From Thermodesulfovibrionales bacterium (GTDB lineage: Bacteria; Nitrospirota; Thermodesulfovibrionia; Thermodesulfovibrionales; UBA1546): DNA of 18,798 bases. This document shows, one piece after another, positions 1 through 7,314 of the stretch. The translations under genes and the position numbers were made by a program. Within the stretch, counting starts at the first letter, position 1. Every line of letters begins with the position of its first letter. Below the pieces are notes generated by a model, which did not search any database, had not been told where the DNA came from, and saw only the letters and a program-made list of their open reading frames with translations. The DNA lies in NCBI GenBank assembly GCA_030018605.1, contig JASEHP010000014.1, positions 1 through 18,798 on the forward strand, given 5' to 3'.

Positions 1-60
1 TGATATTAAAAAATAATTTGCTATTTCTGGACACCGTTTTTTGTAATTATGCCCAAAACT

Positions 61-101
61 AAAAAGGGGAAGTTTCCATCACAGATGGAAACTTCCCCTT
101 T
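61..101 (-). terminator. Rho-independent terminator of hppA
   Basis: An 18-bp perfect stem (63-80 pairing with 84-101) closes on a 3-nt loop (81-83). Read on the minus strand it is followed at once by a T-rich tract (five T, AG, four T, down to about 56). It lies about 21 nt past the hppA stop codon and would end the adk-to-hppA transcription run. The stem is symmetric, so it could also stop transcripts arriving on the plus strand. No gene is visible in the remaining bases 1-60. Confidence 0.9.
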
Positions 102-122
102 AATTTCAGTCTTAATTCTCTT

Positions 123-2219
123 TTACAGCAGTGGAACAATCAGAAGCGCAACAATGTTAATGACCTTTATCATCGGGTTGATTGCCGGCCCTGCCGTGTC
201 CTTGTAGGGATCGCCGACTGTGTCGCCTGTGACAGAGGCTTTGTGCCCGTCGCTTCCCTTCTTATGCATGACGCCTTTGTCGTCGGTAACACCATCTTCA
301 AAGGATTTCTTGGCATTGTCCCATGCGCCGCCGCCGCTTGTCATGGCTATGGCCTGGAAGAGTCCGGTCAGGATGCTTCCGATAAGAACACCTCCGAGGG
401 CCTCTCTGCCGAGAGTAAGACCTACAACAATAGGAACAACAACAGGGATAAGAGCAGGAACCATCATCTGCTTGATTGCGCCTTTTGTGACGATGTCAAC
501 GCACTTGCCGTATTCCGGCTTGCCTGTGCCTTCCATAATGCCTTTGATCTCCCTGAACTGTCTTCTGACTTCCTCGACAATGCTGCCTGCTGCCTTTCCA
601 ACAGCCTCCATAAGGAGCGAGCCGAAATAATAAGGGAGCAGACCGCCTATGAAAAGACCTGCCAGAACCATCGGGTCAGAAAGGTCAAATTTCAAGGGAA
701 GAACAGCTTTAGTTATGGGATCAATGAATGACCTTGAGTACTCCGCAAAAAGAACCAGAGCTGCAAGGCCTGCTGAACCAATTGCATAACCCTTTGTAAC
801 AGCCTTTGTTGTGTTGCCGACTGCATCCAATGGGTCTGTGATTTTACGGATATCTTCAGGCAGTCCTGACATTTCTGCTATGCCGCCTGCATTATCTGTT
901 ATTGGTCCATACGAGTCAATCGCCACAACAATGCCTGTCATTGAAAGCATCGAAACCGCTGACAGGGCGATAGCAAAAAGACCGCCCACTGCATCACCGC
1001 TAAATCCACCGCCTAAAGCATACGCGCCAAGGATTGAGGCAACGATGACTACAACAGGCGCGCCGGTTGACTTCATGCTGACCGCGAGGCCTGCTATAAC
1101 GTTTGTGCCGTGGCCGGTCAAACTGGCCTTTGCAATGTGCTTCACAGGACCATACTCCTTAGCGGTGAAGTACTCAGTTATCGCCACAATCAGTCCGGTC
1201 AATGCGAGGCCTATAAGTGACATAAGGAAAACGTTCATCTGTGTAAATGACGGATGAGCGGCTAATGAAGCCTGCGCTGATGCGCCTTTCAGAAACTCGC
1301 CTGTCACAATATAAAATGTTATTGCTGCAAGCACACCGGCAACAGCAAGCCCCTTATAGAGGGCGCCCATGATATACTGGTTTTTACCGAGCTTGACTGC
1401 AAAGGTCCCGATAATGGAAGCAATGATTGATATTCCGCCAAGCAGCATCGGAAATTCCACCCATGCGCTGTCAGCGCCAAAAACTGTCTTGGCAAGAAGC
1501 ATTGCTGCAACGAGCGTGACCGTGTATGTCTCATAAAGGTCAGCTGCCATGCCTGCGCAGTCGCCTACGTTGTCACCGACGTTATCTGCGATAACGGCAG
1601 GGTTTCTCGGATCATCTTCAGGAATCCCTGCTTCAACTTTTCCAACAAGGTCAGCGCCTACGTCTGCGGCCTTTGTGTAGATACCACCTGCAATACGGGC
1701 GAACACGCTCATGAGTGAGCATCCGAAGCCAAGTCCCACGAGTGCATGGAATGCCATCTCAGGGGCTGCCTGCTTCGCTATAAAATAAAAACCCGCAAGA
1801 CCTATGATTCCCAAACCAACGACCATAACTCCGGTCACTGAGCCGCCCTTGAACGCAAGGCTGAGCGCAGCCTGAAGCCCTTTGTGCGCAGCCTGTGTGG
1901 TGCGCACGTTTGCCCGAACAGTAACCCACATACCTACAAAGCCGGCAAGCGCTGAACCGACCGTGCCTACGATAAAGCCAATAGCGGTCCAAATGCCGAG
2001 ATTCATCGCCGCAATAAGAACAACGAGGATCACTGCAACCATCGCTACTGTCTTATATTCGCGTGCAAGGAACGCGTAAGCGCCCTCTTTCACCGCATTC
2101 GAGATCTCCTGCATCTTGGCATTTCCAGCGTCCTGCTTCGATACCCACACTGCGGTCATCACGGCGTATATCACCCCTAATAATCCGCAACCTAAGGCAA
2201 AAAGAATTGTTGAGCTCAT
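123..2219 (-). CDS. hppA: K+-independent H+-translocating membrane pyrophosphatase
   Basis: This 698-residue integral membrane protein hydrolyses PPi and uses the energy to pump ions across the cytoplasmic membrane. The length is normal for the family and many hydrophobic helices are visible. The PPi/Mg binding segment is present at about residues 201-228, including DNVGDNVGDCAGMAADL, as is the second acidic motif at about 441-466. The selectivity region reads GNTTKAVTKG (468-477), with Lys472 and Thr475 where K+-dependent enzymes have Ala and Gly/Ala. In this family that Lys marks the K+-independent class, which pumps H+ and not Na+. The start is the ATG behind AAGGAGGAGAG. It is the last gene of the sat-apr-qmo run, 205 nt after qmoC, with its own candidate promoter and a strong terminator behind it. 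The inferred role is to recover energy from the PPi made by ATP sulfurylase and to pull that reaction forward. Confidence 0.97.
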   Translation of the reverse strand: MSSTILFALGCGLLGVIYAVMTAVWVSKQDAGNAKMQEISNAVKEGAYAFLAREYKTVAMVAVILVVLIAAMNLGIWTAIGFIVGTVGSALAGFVGMWVTVRANVRTTQAAHKGLQAALSLAFKGGSVTGVMVVGLGIIGLAGFYFIAKQAAPEMAFHALVGLGFGCSLMSVFARIAGGIYTKAADVGADLVGKVEAGIPEDDPRNPAVIADNVGDNVGDCAGMAADLYETYTVTLVAAMLLAKTVFGADSAWVEFPMLLGGISIIASIIGTFAVKLGKNQYIMGALYKGLAVAGVLAAITFYIVTGEFLKGASAQASLAAHPSFTQMNVFLMSLIGLALTGLIVAITEYFTAKEYGPVKHIAKASLTGHGTNVIAGLAVSMKSTGAPVVVIVASILGAYALGGGFSGDAVGGLFAIALSAVSMLSMTGIVVAIDSYGPITDNAGGIAEMSGLPEDIRKITDPLDAVGNTTKAVTKGYAIGSAGLAALVLFAEYSRSFIDPITKAVLPLKFDLSDPMVLAGLFIGGLLPYYFGSLLMEAVGKAAGSIVEEVRRQFREIKGIMEGTGKPEYGKCVDIVTKGAIKQMMVPALIPVVVPIVVGLTLGREALGGVLIGSILTGLFQAIAMTSGGGAWDNAKKSFEDGVTDDKGVMHKKGSDGHKASVTGDTVGDPYKDTAGPAINPMIKVINIVALLIVPLL

Positions 2220-2257
2220 CTCTCCTCCTTCGAAAAAAATAAAGTTTAGAGTTTAAA

Positions 2258-2285
2258 GTTATAAATTAAAAACTTCTCATTTCAA
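2258..2285 (-). promoter_or_regulatory. Candidate sigma70-type promoter of hppA
   Basis: On the minus strand TTGAAA (2285-2280) and TATAAC (2263-2258) are separated by 16 nt, each one mismatch from consensus. Transcription would begin near 2251, giving a leader of about 30 nt before the hppA ATG. The sequence lies within an AT-rich, imperfectly palindromic stretch (about 2241-2296), so chance similarity is possible. It would allow hppA expression apart from the qmo genes. Confidence 0.45.
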
Positions 2286-2424
2286 CTCTTAATTTTCTAC
2301 TTATACCTTTTAAAGGCTTTACCCCCTCACCTCCTTGCGGAATTTGTTCTATCTATTTGTCTTTTATGACTTCTCTTATCTTCAGTCCGTTAGACCTCTT
2401 CTCAGCGGCATGCAGAAATCTTCC

Positions 2425-3591
2425 TTATTCCCTGCCTGCCTGTTTTGCAAAAATCATCGCGGTTGCCCTGTAAACCATATGCGCCATCTTGGAAAACGGG
2501 GCATATGCAAACAGGAAAAGCACAAAAGAAAGATGCGCTATATAAGTCGGATATGCAAGCCCTGCAATATCCATAAGCCTGAAAACCTCGGATAGAATTC
2601 CGGTTGCCATCACAAAAAACACAATGCCAATAAATAGCCAGTCATAATAACTGCCTATGCCTGCTTTAGCGCTGTTTTTTATCCTGTTGAATATAACAAG
2701 CAGTATGCCTAATGCAAGCGCAGCAGCGCTTGCATTGCCAAGAATCTTCATCGGATCTGTTAATGGGTATGGTGACTCTCCTAATAACCATTTAAATGGT
2801 TCCATTCCTAAAAATTTCATAGCTATAGGCCCATAAAGATATATCAGTGCCCATGTTGTTGTTATTGCAAGCCCTACAAAACTGTAGAAGACAAGGATAT
2901 GTGATATTGACCTGCCTTTAGTAACCTCGCATTTATTGAACCTGCGGTGGGCCAGTATCTCTGTTATCGCTGATATTGCAGCCCCGATTATATTTCCTCC
3001 TTTTGTCCCTGCATTTCTGGACATATCATTCCAGTACCTTATTATTCCCCTTGCAAACACTATAACTGCAAAGGCTGCCGCTGCAATGAACACAGGGTCT
3101 ATAAAAAAGGTTGTTGGAATTAACTTAGAAAAAACTATGCCTTTCACAGGGTCTTTCGGAACATTCGCAAAATCAAGCTTGCCTGTTATACCGAGATATG
3201 TCAGAAATATCAATACAGGCGCTGCAAAAAGCAGCAGAAAATATTTTATGTCGCCGGCCATCTTTGCAAGAAACTTCGGCGAAGAATAATGCTGAAGGCT
3301 CAGTTTTCTTATAGCGCCGAGCACTTCGCCGGGCTTTGCGCCTCTGGGACAATATGCTGTGCAGTCGCTGCACTGATGACAGAGCCATATATCAGGATTG
3401 CTGAGAAGCTTATCTTTCAGCCCCCACTGTGCGTGCAGCATTTCTTTTCTCGGGAAGGGCTTGTCATCAGGCGTTACATTGCATACAACAGAGCAGGTTG
3501 CGCACTGGAAACATTTTTTGAGAGACTCTCCTCCGGAGCTGATAACATCGTTTATAAAATTCAAATCAGGTTTAATAATCTGTTCTGTCAT
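2425..3591 (-). CDS. qmoC: QmoC, membrane subunit of quinone-interacting oxidoreductase
   Basis: This 388-residue protein is the membrane anchor and quinone-reacting subunit of QmoABC, which links the menaquinone pool to APS reductase. The N-terminal part is an HdrC-like double [4Fe-4S] ferredoxin domain, with Cys27/30/33/37 (in CFQCATCSVVC) and Cys71/74/77/81 (in CHQCSDCTAYCP). From about residue 112 it becomes a multi-helix, NarI/HdrE-like cytochrome b segment with several hydrophobic spans. HdrC-HdrE fusion of this kind is the known architecture of QmoC. The start is the ATG behind AAGGAGGAGTAA, 13 nt after the qmoB stop, so it is cotranscribed with qmoA and qmoB. Direction of electron flow (sulfate reduction or sulfide oxidation) cannot be told from this subunit. 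Confidence 0.95.
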   Translation of the reverse strand: MTEQIIKPDLNFINDVISSGGESLKKCFQCATCSVVCNVTPDDKPFPRKEMLHAQWGLKDKLLSNPDIWLCHQCSDCTAYCPRGAKPGEVLGAIRKLSLQHYSSPKFLAKMAGDIKYFLLLFAAPVLIFLTYLGITGKLDFANVPKDPVKGIVFSKLIPTTFFIDPVFIAAAAFAVIVFARGIIRYWNDMSRNAGTKGGNIIGAAISAITEILAHRRFNKCEVTKGRSISHILVFYSFVGLAITTTWALIYLYGPIAMKFLGMEPFKWLLGESPYPLTDPMKILGNASAAALALGILLVIFNRIKNSAKAGIGSYYDWLFIGIVFFVMATGILSEVFRLMDIAGLAYPTYIAHLSFVLFLFAYAPFSKMAHMVYRATAMIFAKQAGRE

Positions 3592-3604
3592 TTACTCCTC
3601 CTTT

Positions 3605-5830
3605 TTAAAGCCCCTTAAACGGATTCGGGCCTATCTCCTCTATCCTATTAACAAAATCATTAATCATGTCAGGAAGCTTATCATAATCTGATATTGCAAT
3701 CTGAATAAGCTGGCATCTTTCAGACTCAAGTTGAAGCTTGTCAAGCGTTTCCTGAACCTTGCTGAAACGGTAATTAGCAAGCTCACTGCCCTTCACAAAA
3801 TGGCACTGATAGTTCTCTCCATATTTGCAGCCAAGCAGTATAAGCCCGTCAATACCCCTTGAGAATGCATCCGCAACCCATACAAGGTTCGTTGAACCAA
3901 GGCACCTTACAGGTATGAACCTCACGCTTGGATGAAGCTGTTTCCTGTTTATTGCCGCGCTGTCAAGCGCGGGATAAGCGTCATTTTCACACGCAAGAGC
4001 TATTATCCTCAACCCCTCATCGGGCACTTCAACAGACTTCAGCATAGAGCCTATCATGTCAACGCTGTAGTCTTTGAAGGAGACAATCCTCTCTGGACAC
4101 GCACCCATACATGTGCCGCAGCGTCTGCACCGGTTAATCTTGTAAAAAGGAATACCTTTTTCGTCTTCATCTATTGCGCCGAATGGACATTCTTCTGTAC
4201 ACCGCTTACATGCTGTGCACTTTATAAGTAATGGGTCAGGGAAGGTTATATCCCATGCCCTCGGATGAACAGCGATGCCCTTTGCAACATGCTCAACGCA
4301 CTGAATTGCCTTCATTGCAGTGCCTGCCGCATCAAGCTGCGCTTCTGAAATATTCATCGGCTGCCTTACACAGCCCGCAGCATAAATACCTGTCCTCCTT
4401 GTCTCATACTGAAAGCATATAAAATTAGAATCAGCAAAACCGTATGCGCCTTCAAGTGAAGGAATTTCAGGCCCCTGCCTGTAATCCAGGTTAAGTATGA
4501 ATTCAGGCTTAGGCGTTGTTTCAAGATAGGCATTCTTTGCCACATCCCCTTTCTTTTGCGCCTCTGTCAGCCCGTCAAGATATTCCTGCGGCGCCCGAGT
4601 GCTGGGCACTACGCCTATCGCAAGAACAACAAGGTCGGCTTCAACCTTGATTTTTTCTCCAAGCAGGGCATTCTCAGCCTCAACAAAAAGGCTGCTGTTC
4701 CCCGCATCGCTTATGCCTGTAACATCAGCCTTTGTCAATAAAACTCCGGGGTCGTTCTGCATGTTTTTATAGAAAATCTCGGATTGTCCCGGCGTTCTTA
4801 TATCTTTGTAAAATATCATTGCGATTGCATCGCTGTTTTTCTCTCTGACATACTTTGCCTGTTTCAGAGATGTTGCGCAGCAGAAAGACGAACAGTAAGG
4901 AAGATGATTCTGATCCCTTGAACCCGCGCATTGTATGAATGCAACTTTTTTGGCCTCTTTGCCGTCAGAAGGCCGAATGATTTTCCCCTTCTTTGCCATT
5001 TCCTCCATCTGCACGCTTGTAATAACATTAGGCTTGCCGTATCCGAGATACCCAAGTTTTGCCGCATCATACGGCTTCCACCCTGAGGCCATAATCACTG
5101 ACCCAACCCTGATTGTTTCGCTCGTGCCGTTATTTCTTATAGTTACGTCCAAGAGCCCGGGCTGCCCCTCTGTCTTTTCAACCACTGCTGATTTAAACAC
5201 CTTTATATTAAGGTTTGACTCAACTTCCTTTATCTTGCTAAAGATAATCGGGTCATCCAGTTTTTCATAGGGGTATTGTCTCGGAACCTCTTTATAAAGT
5301 TTTGCGGCCCACCCTCCGAGTTCAGCCTCTTTTTCAACAAGAACGACCTGATAACCCGCATTCGCTGCCTCAAGCGATGCTGAAAGTCCTGAGATGCCTC
5401 CGCCGACTACGAGTATTGTCTTACTCAAATCCTCAAGCACATTTGGTTCAGGAAGAGTTCCTTTCTGAACCTTTATTATCCCAATTCTCAAATAATCAGC
5501 AGCAGTCATCTGCGCCTCTTCTGTGTTGGGCTGCTGACTCCATGCAACCAATTCTCTGATATTGACTCTCTCTGTTATTGTGCCGGGGAAATCAAACTCT
5601 TCATACTTCACGCGTGGAGAACATGCGGCTATGACTATCGTATTTGTGCCTTCCTTGATGTCGCTCTTTATTAATTCCAGTCCTTCAGGACTGCAAAGCA
5701 CCGCATGATTCTTCACTATCTCTTCAGGAACTTTAGCTCCCTTGGCGGCATTTTTTGAAAGCTTCTCTATATCAATCGCCTTTTCAATTCCGCAGCCCTT
5801 GCATATATATACACCGTATTTCTTCTCCAT
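3605..5830 (-). CDS. qmoB: QmoB, HdrA/MvhD-like flavin and iron-sulfur subunit
   Basis: This 741-residue soluble subunit of QmoABC has the architecture of an HdrA-like flavoprotein fused to an MvhD/FlpD-like tail. The order is: an N-terminal cysteine-containing segment (CKGC at residues 10-13, further Cys at 46 and 70), the FAD-binding GGGISG at about 143-148, a second cysteine-rich patch (YCSSFCC, about 312-318), two ferredoxin clusters (CTACKRCTEECP and CRRCGTCMGACP, about 538-579), then a C-terminal [2Fe-2S]-type MvhD domain with Cys near 614, 643, 668 and 676. The chosen ATG is at 5830. A GTG three bases earlier overlaps the last base of the qmoA stop and lies 8 nt from AAGGAGG, so it is an equally possible start. 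Either way it is translationally coupled to qmoA. It carries electrons between QmoC and the QmoA/AprBA side. Confidence 0.95.
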   Translation of the reverse strand: MEKKYGVYICKGCGIEKAIDIEKLSKNAAKGAKVPEEIVKNHAVLCSPEGLELIKSDIKEGTNTIVIAACSPRVKYEEFDFPGTITERVNIRELVAWSQQPNTEEAQMTAADYLRIGIIKVQKGTLPEPNVLEDLSKTILVVGGGISGLSASLEAANAGYQVVLVEKEAELGGWAAKLYKEVPRQYPYEKLDDPIIFSKIKEVESNLNIKVFKSAVVEKTEGQPGLLDVTIRNNGTSETIRVGSVIMASGWKPYDAAKLGYLGYGKPNVITSVQMEEMAKKGKIIRPSDGKEAKKVAFIQCAGSRDQNHLPYCSSFCCATSLKQAKYVREKNSDAIAMIFYKDIRTPGQSEIFYKNMQNDPGVLLTKADVTGISDAGNSSLFVEAENALLGEKIKVEADLVVLAIGVVPSTRAPQEYLDGLTEAQKKGDVAKNAYLETTPKPEFILNLDYRQGPEIPSLEGAYGFADSNFICFQYETRRTGIYAAGCVRQPMNISEAQLDAAGTAMKAIQCVEHVAKGIAVHPRAWDITFPDPLLIKCTACKRCTEECPFGAIDEDEKGIPFYKINRCRRCGTCMGACPERIVSFKDYSVDMIGSMLKSVEVPDEGLRIIALACENDAYPALDSAAINRKQLHPSVRFIPVRCLGSTNLVWVADAFSRGIDGLILLGCKYGENYQCHFVKGSELANYRFSKVQETLDKLQLESERCQLIQIAISDYDKLPDMINDFVNRIEEIGPNPFKGL

Positions 5831-5832
5831 CA

Positions 5833-7092
5833 CTATTTCGACCTCCTTGCGCTCTGAATGCTCTTAATCGCAACTCCTGTCGCATCCTGAACAGATTTTG
5901 CCACATCAACAGGGCTCTTTAATGTCCCGACTGCATAGATTCCTTTTTTTAGAGAGGACGGGACAACAAAGCCGTCGGGAGTATATGAAATATCATCTGA
6001 GATTTTGGAATTCTTTGTTGAAGGCACCATGCCTGCTGCAAGCACAACCATATCAAATTTAGCCTTTATCTTTTTCCCTGCTATTATATCTTCCGCCTCA
6101 ACAGTCACGTCTTTTGTGGAAGGGTCTTCTGTAATCTTTGCAACCTTCCCCTTTGTTAGGGTTACATTAGGGTCATCCTTTACTTTCCAGTAGAATTGTT
6201 CGTACCTGCCTGGGGTTCTGATGTCTATATAGAATATCTGCGCCTTTGAATCAGGATACTGTTCTCTAAGATATGTAGCCTGCTTCAGAGAAGCCATACA
6301 GCATATAAACGAACAGTATGGAAGATGGTTTTCATCCCTGCTTCCAGCACACTGGACAAACGCTATGTTTTTTACCTCTTTCCCGTCAGACGGCCTGAGA
6401 ATCTTTCCTGCCGTAGGCCCGTTCGGCGATGCAATCCTCTCCATCTGCATATTAGTTACTACGTTCTGGATTTTCCCGGCGCCAAGAATATCAAGCCTTG
6501 ATGTGTCATATAAATCCCAGCCTGTTGCAAGCACAATTGCGCCCACATTAAGATTAACCGTCTCGGGTTTCATGTCAAGTTTAATAGCATCGTATTTGCA
6601 TGCATCAACGCATTTTGCGCATGACGCTCCCTTACAGTGCCTGTCATCTATCACATACGTAAAAGGGAATGCCTGATTGTGCGCTATGTATGCCGCCTTT
6701 GTCTTATCAAGGCCAAAGTTAAACTCGTTTGGCATTTCAACAGGACACGCCTCGGAACATGCATTGCATCCAACACACTTGTCATTCACATACCGCGGCT
6801 TAACCTTTATAGTCACATCGTAATTCCCTTCCTCGCCTGAGATTTTTTCAACTTCCGCAAGGGTGTAAAAAGTTACATCTGCATTATTTTTCATCCTCTT
6901 GAAATTTATCTCAAGTCCGCAGTTTGGAGGGCATAGCTTCGGAAAGTATTTATTAAGCTGCGCAACCCTGCCGCCGAGAAAAGGTGTCTTTTCAACTATA
7001 ACAGCGTTGTTGCCGGCTTCTGCCGCCTCAATAGCAGCAGTCAATCCGCTCATGCCTCCGCCGATTATTAAAACTTTTTTATTCTCTGCCAT
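5833..7092 (-). CDS. qmoA: QmoA, HdrA-like flavoprotein subunit
   Basis: This 419-residue soluble flavin/iron-sulfur subunit belongs to the QmoABC complex, homologous to heterodisulfide reductase subunit A. It has the FAD motif GGGMSG (11-16), the CPPNCG segment (Cys54, Cys58), and two ferredoxin-type clusters, Cys106/109/112/116 and Cys153/158/161/165. The latter (CKGASCAKC) has a wider first gap than a classic ferredoxin. The IRPSDGKE and QCAGSRDENHLPYC stretches are shared with QmoB, as expected for the paralogous pair. The ATG follows AAGGAGG. It is the first gene of the qmo set, 222 nt after aprA, and that gap holds a GC-rich hairpin and a dispersed palindromic repeat. It is the subunit expected to contact AprBA. 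Confidence 0.95.
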   Translation of the reverse strand: MAENKKVLIIGGGMSGLTAAIEAAEAGNNAVIVEKTPFLGGRVAQLNKYFPKLCPPNCGLEINFKRMKNNADVTFYTLAEVEKISGEEGNYDVTIKVKPRYVNDKCVGCNACSEACPVEMPNEFNFGLDKTKAAYIAHNQAFPFTYVIDDRHCKGASCAKCVDACKYDAIKLDMKPETVNLNVGAIVLATGWDLYDTSRLDILGAGKIQNVVTNMQMERIASPNGPTAGKILRPSDGKEVKNIAFVQCAGSRDENHLPYCSFICCMASLKQATYLREQYPDSKAQIFYIDIRTPGRYEQFYWKVKDDPNVTLTKGKVAKITEDPSTKDVTVEAEDIIAGKKIKAKFDMVVLAAGMVPSTKNSKISDDISYTPDGFVVPSSLKKGIYAVGTLKSPVDVAKSVQDATGVAIKSIQSARRSK

Positions 7093-7164
7093 CTTTATCC
7101 TCCTTAAGGCAGTAAGTGTTTCTCTTTATCGCTTTCTCATGACCTTTTCGCATCTTTAGTTAGT

Positions 7165-7230
7165 TGTCATTTCTGCGAAAACAGGAATCCATATTTTCTC
7201 CTCTGGATTCCAACTTTCGCGGGAATGACA
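7165..7230. repeat. Palindromic intergenic repeat (REP/dRS3-like)
   Basis: Two 27-nt arms (7165-7191 and 7204-7230) are inverted copies matching at 22 of 27 positions around a 12-nt spacer. The outer arm ends carry GTCATTcCCGCGAAAg-like and GGAATCCA elements. This resembles the dispersed inverted repeats with ATTCCC...GGGAAT cores that occur in many copies in numerous bacterial genomes. Only one copy is in this window, so its dispersed nature is inferred. It lies between aprA and qmoA and codes for nothing convincing. Confidence 0.75.
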
Positions 7231-7278
7231 AATGAGAACATTTACTAACTGAAAACTTTTTGCAGCTTGCCATAAACT

Positions 7279-7305
7279 TATGGGGAGGGCTAAGCCCTCC
7301 CCATA
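7279..7305 (-). terminator. GC-rich hairpin after aprA (terminator or attenuator)
   Basis: A 12-bp perfect stem (7279-7290 with 7294-7305) has a 3-nt loop and begins 9 nt past the aprA stop codon. Read on the minus strand it is followed by AGTTTATGG, so the U-tract is poor. It may be a weak terminator, a partial attenuator or a 3' stabiliser of the sat-apr mRNA, setting qmo expression below apr. Confidence 0.6.
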
Positions 7306-7314
7306 TAACATCAC

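Noticed and set aside
220..1257. Plus-strand open frames across hppA
   Set aside because: They lie antisense to a fully conserved membrane pyrophosphatase, have no ribosome sites or family motifs, and arise from its GC-rich third positions.
2220..2424. Possible small gene behind AAGGAGGTGAGGGGG in the qmoC-hppA gap
   Set aside because: No start codon with an open frame of useful length follows this ribosome-site-like sequence on the minus strand.
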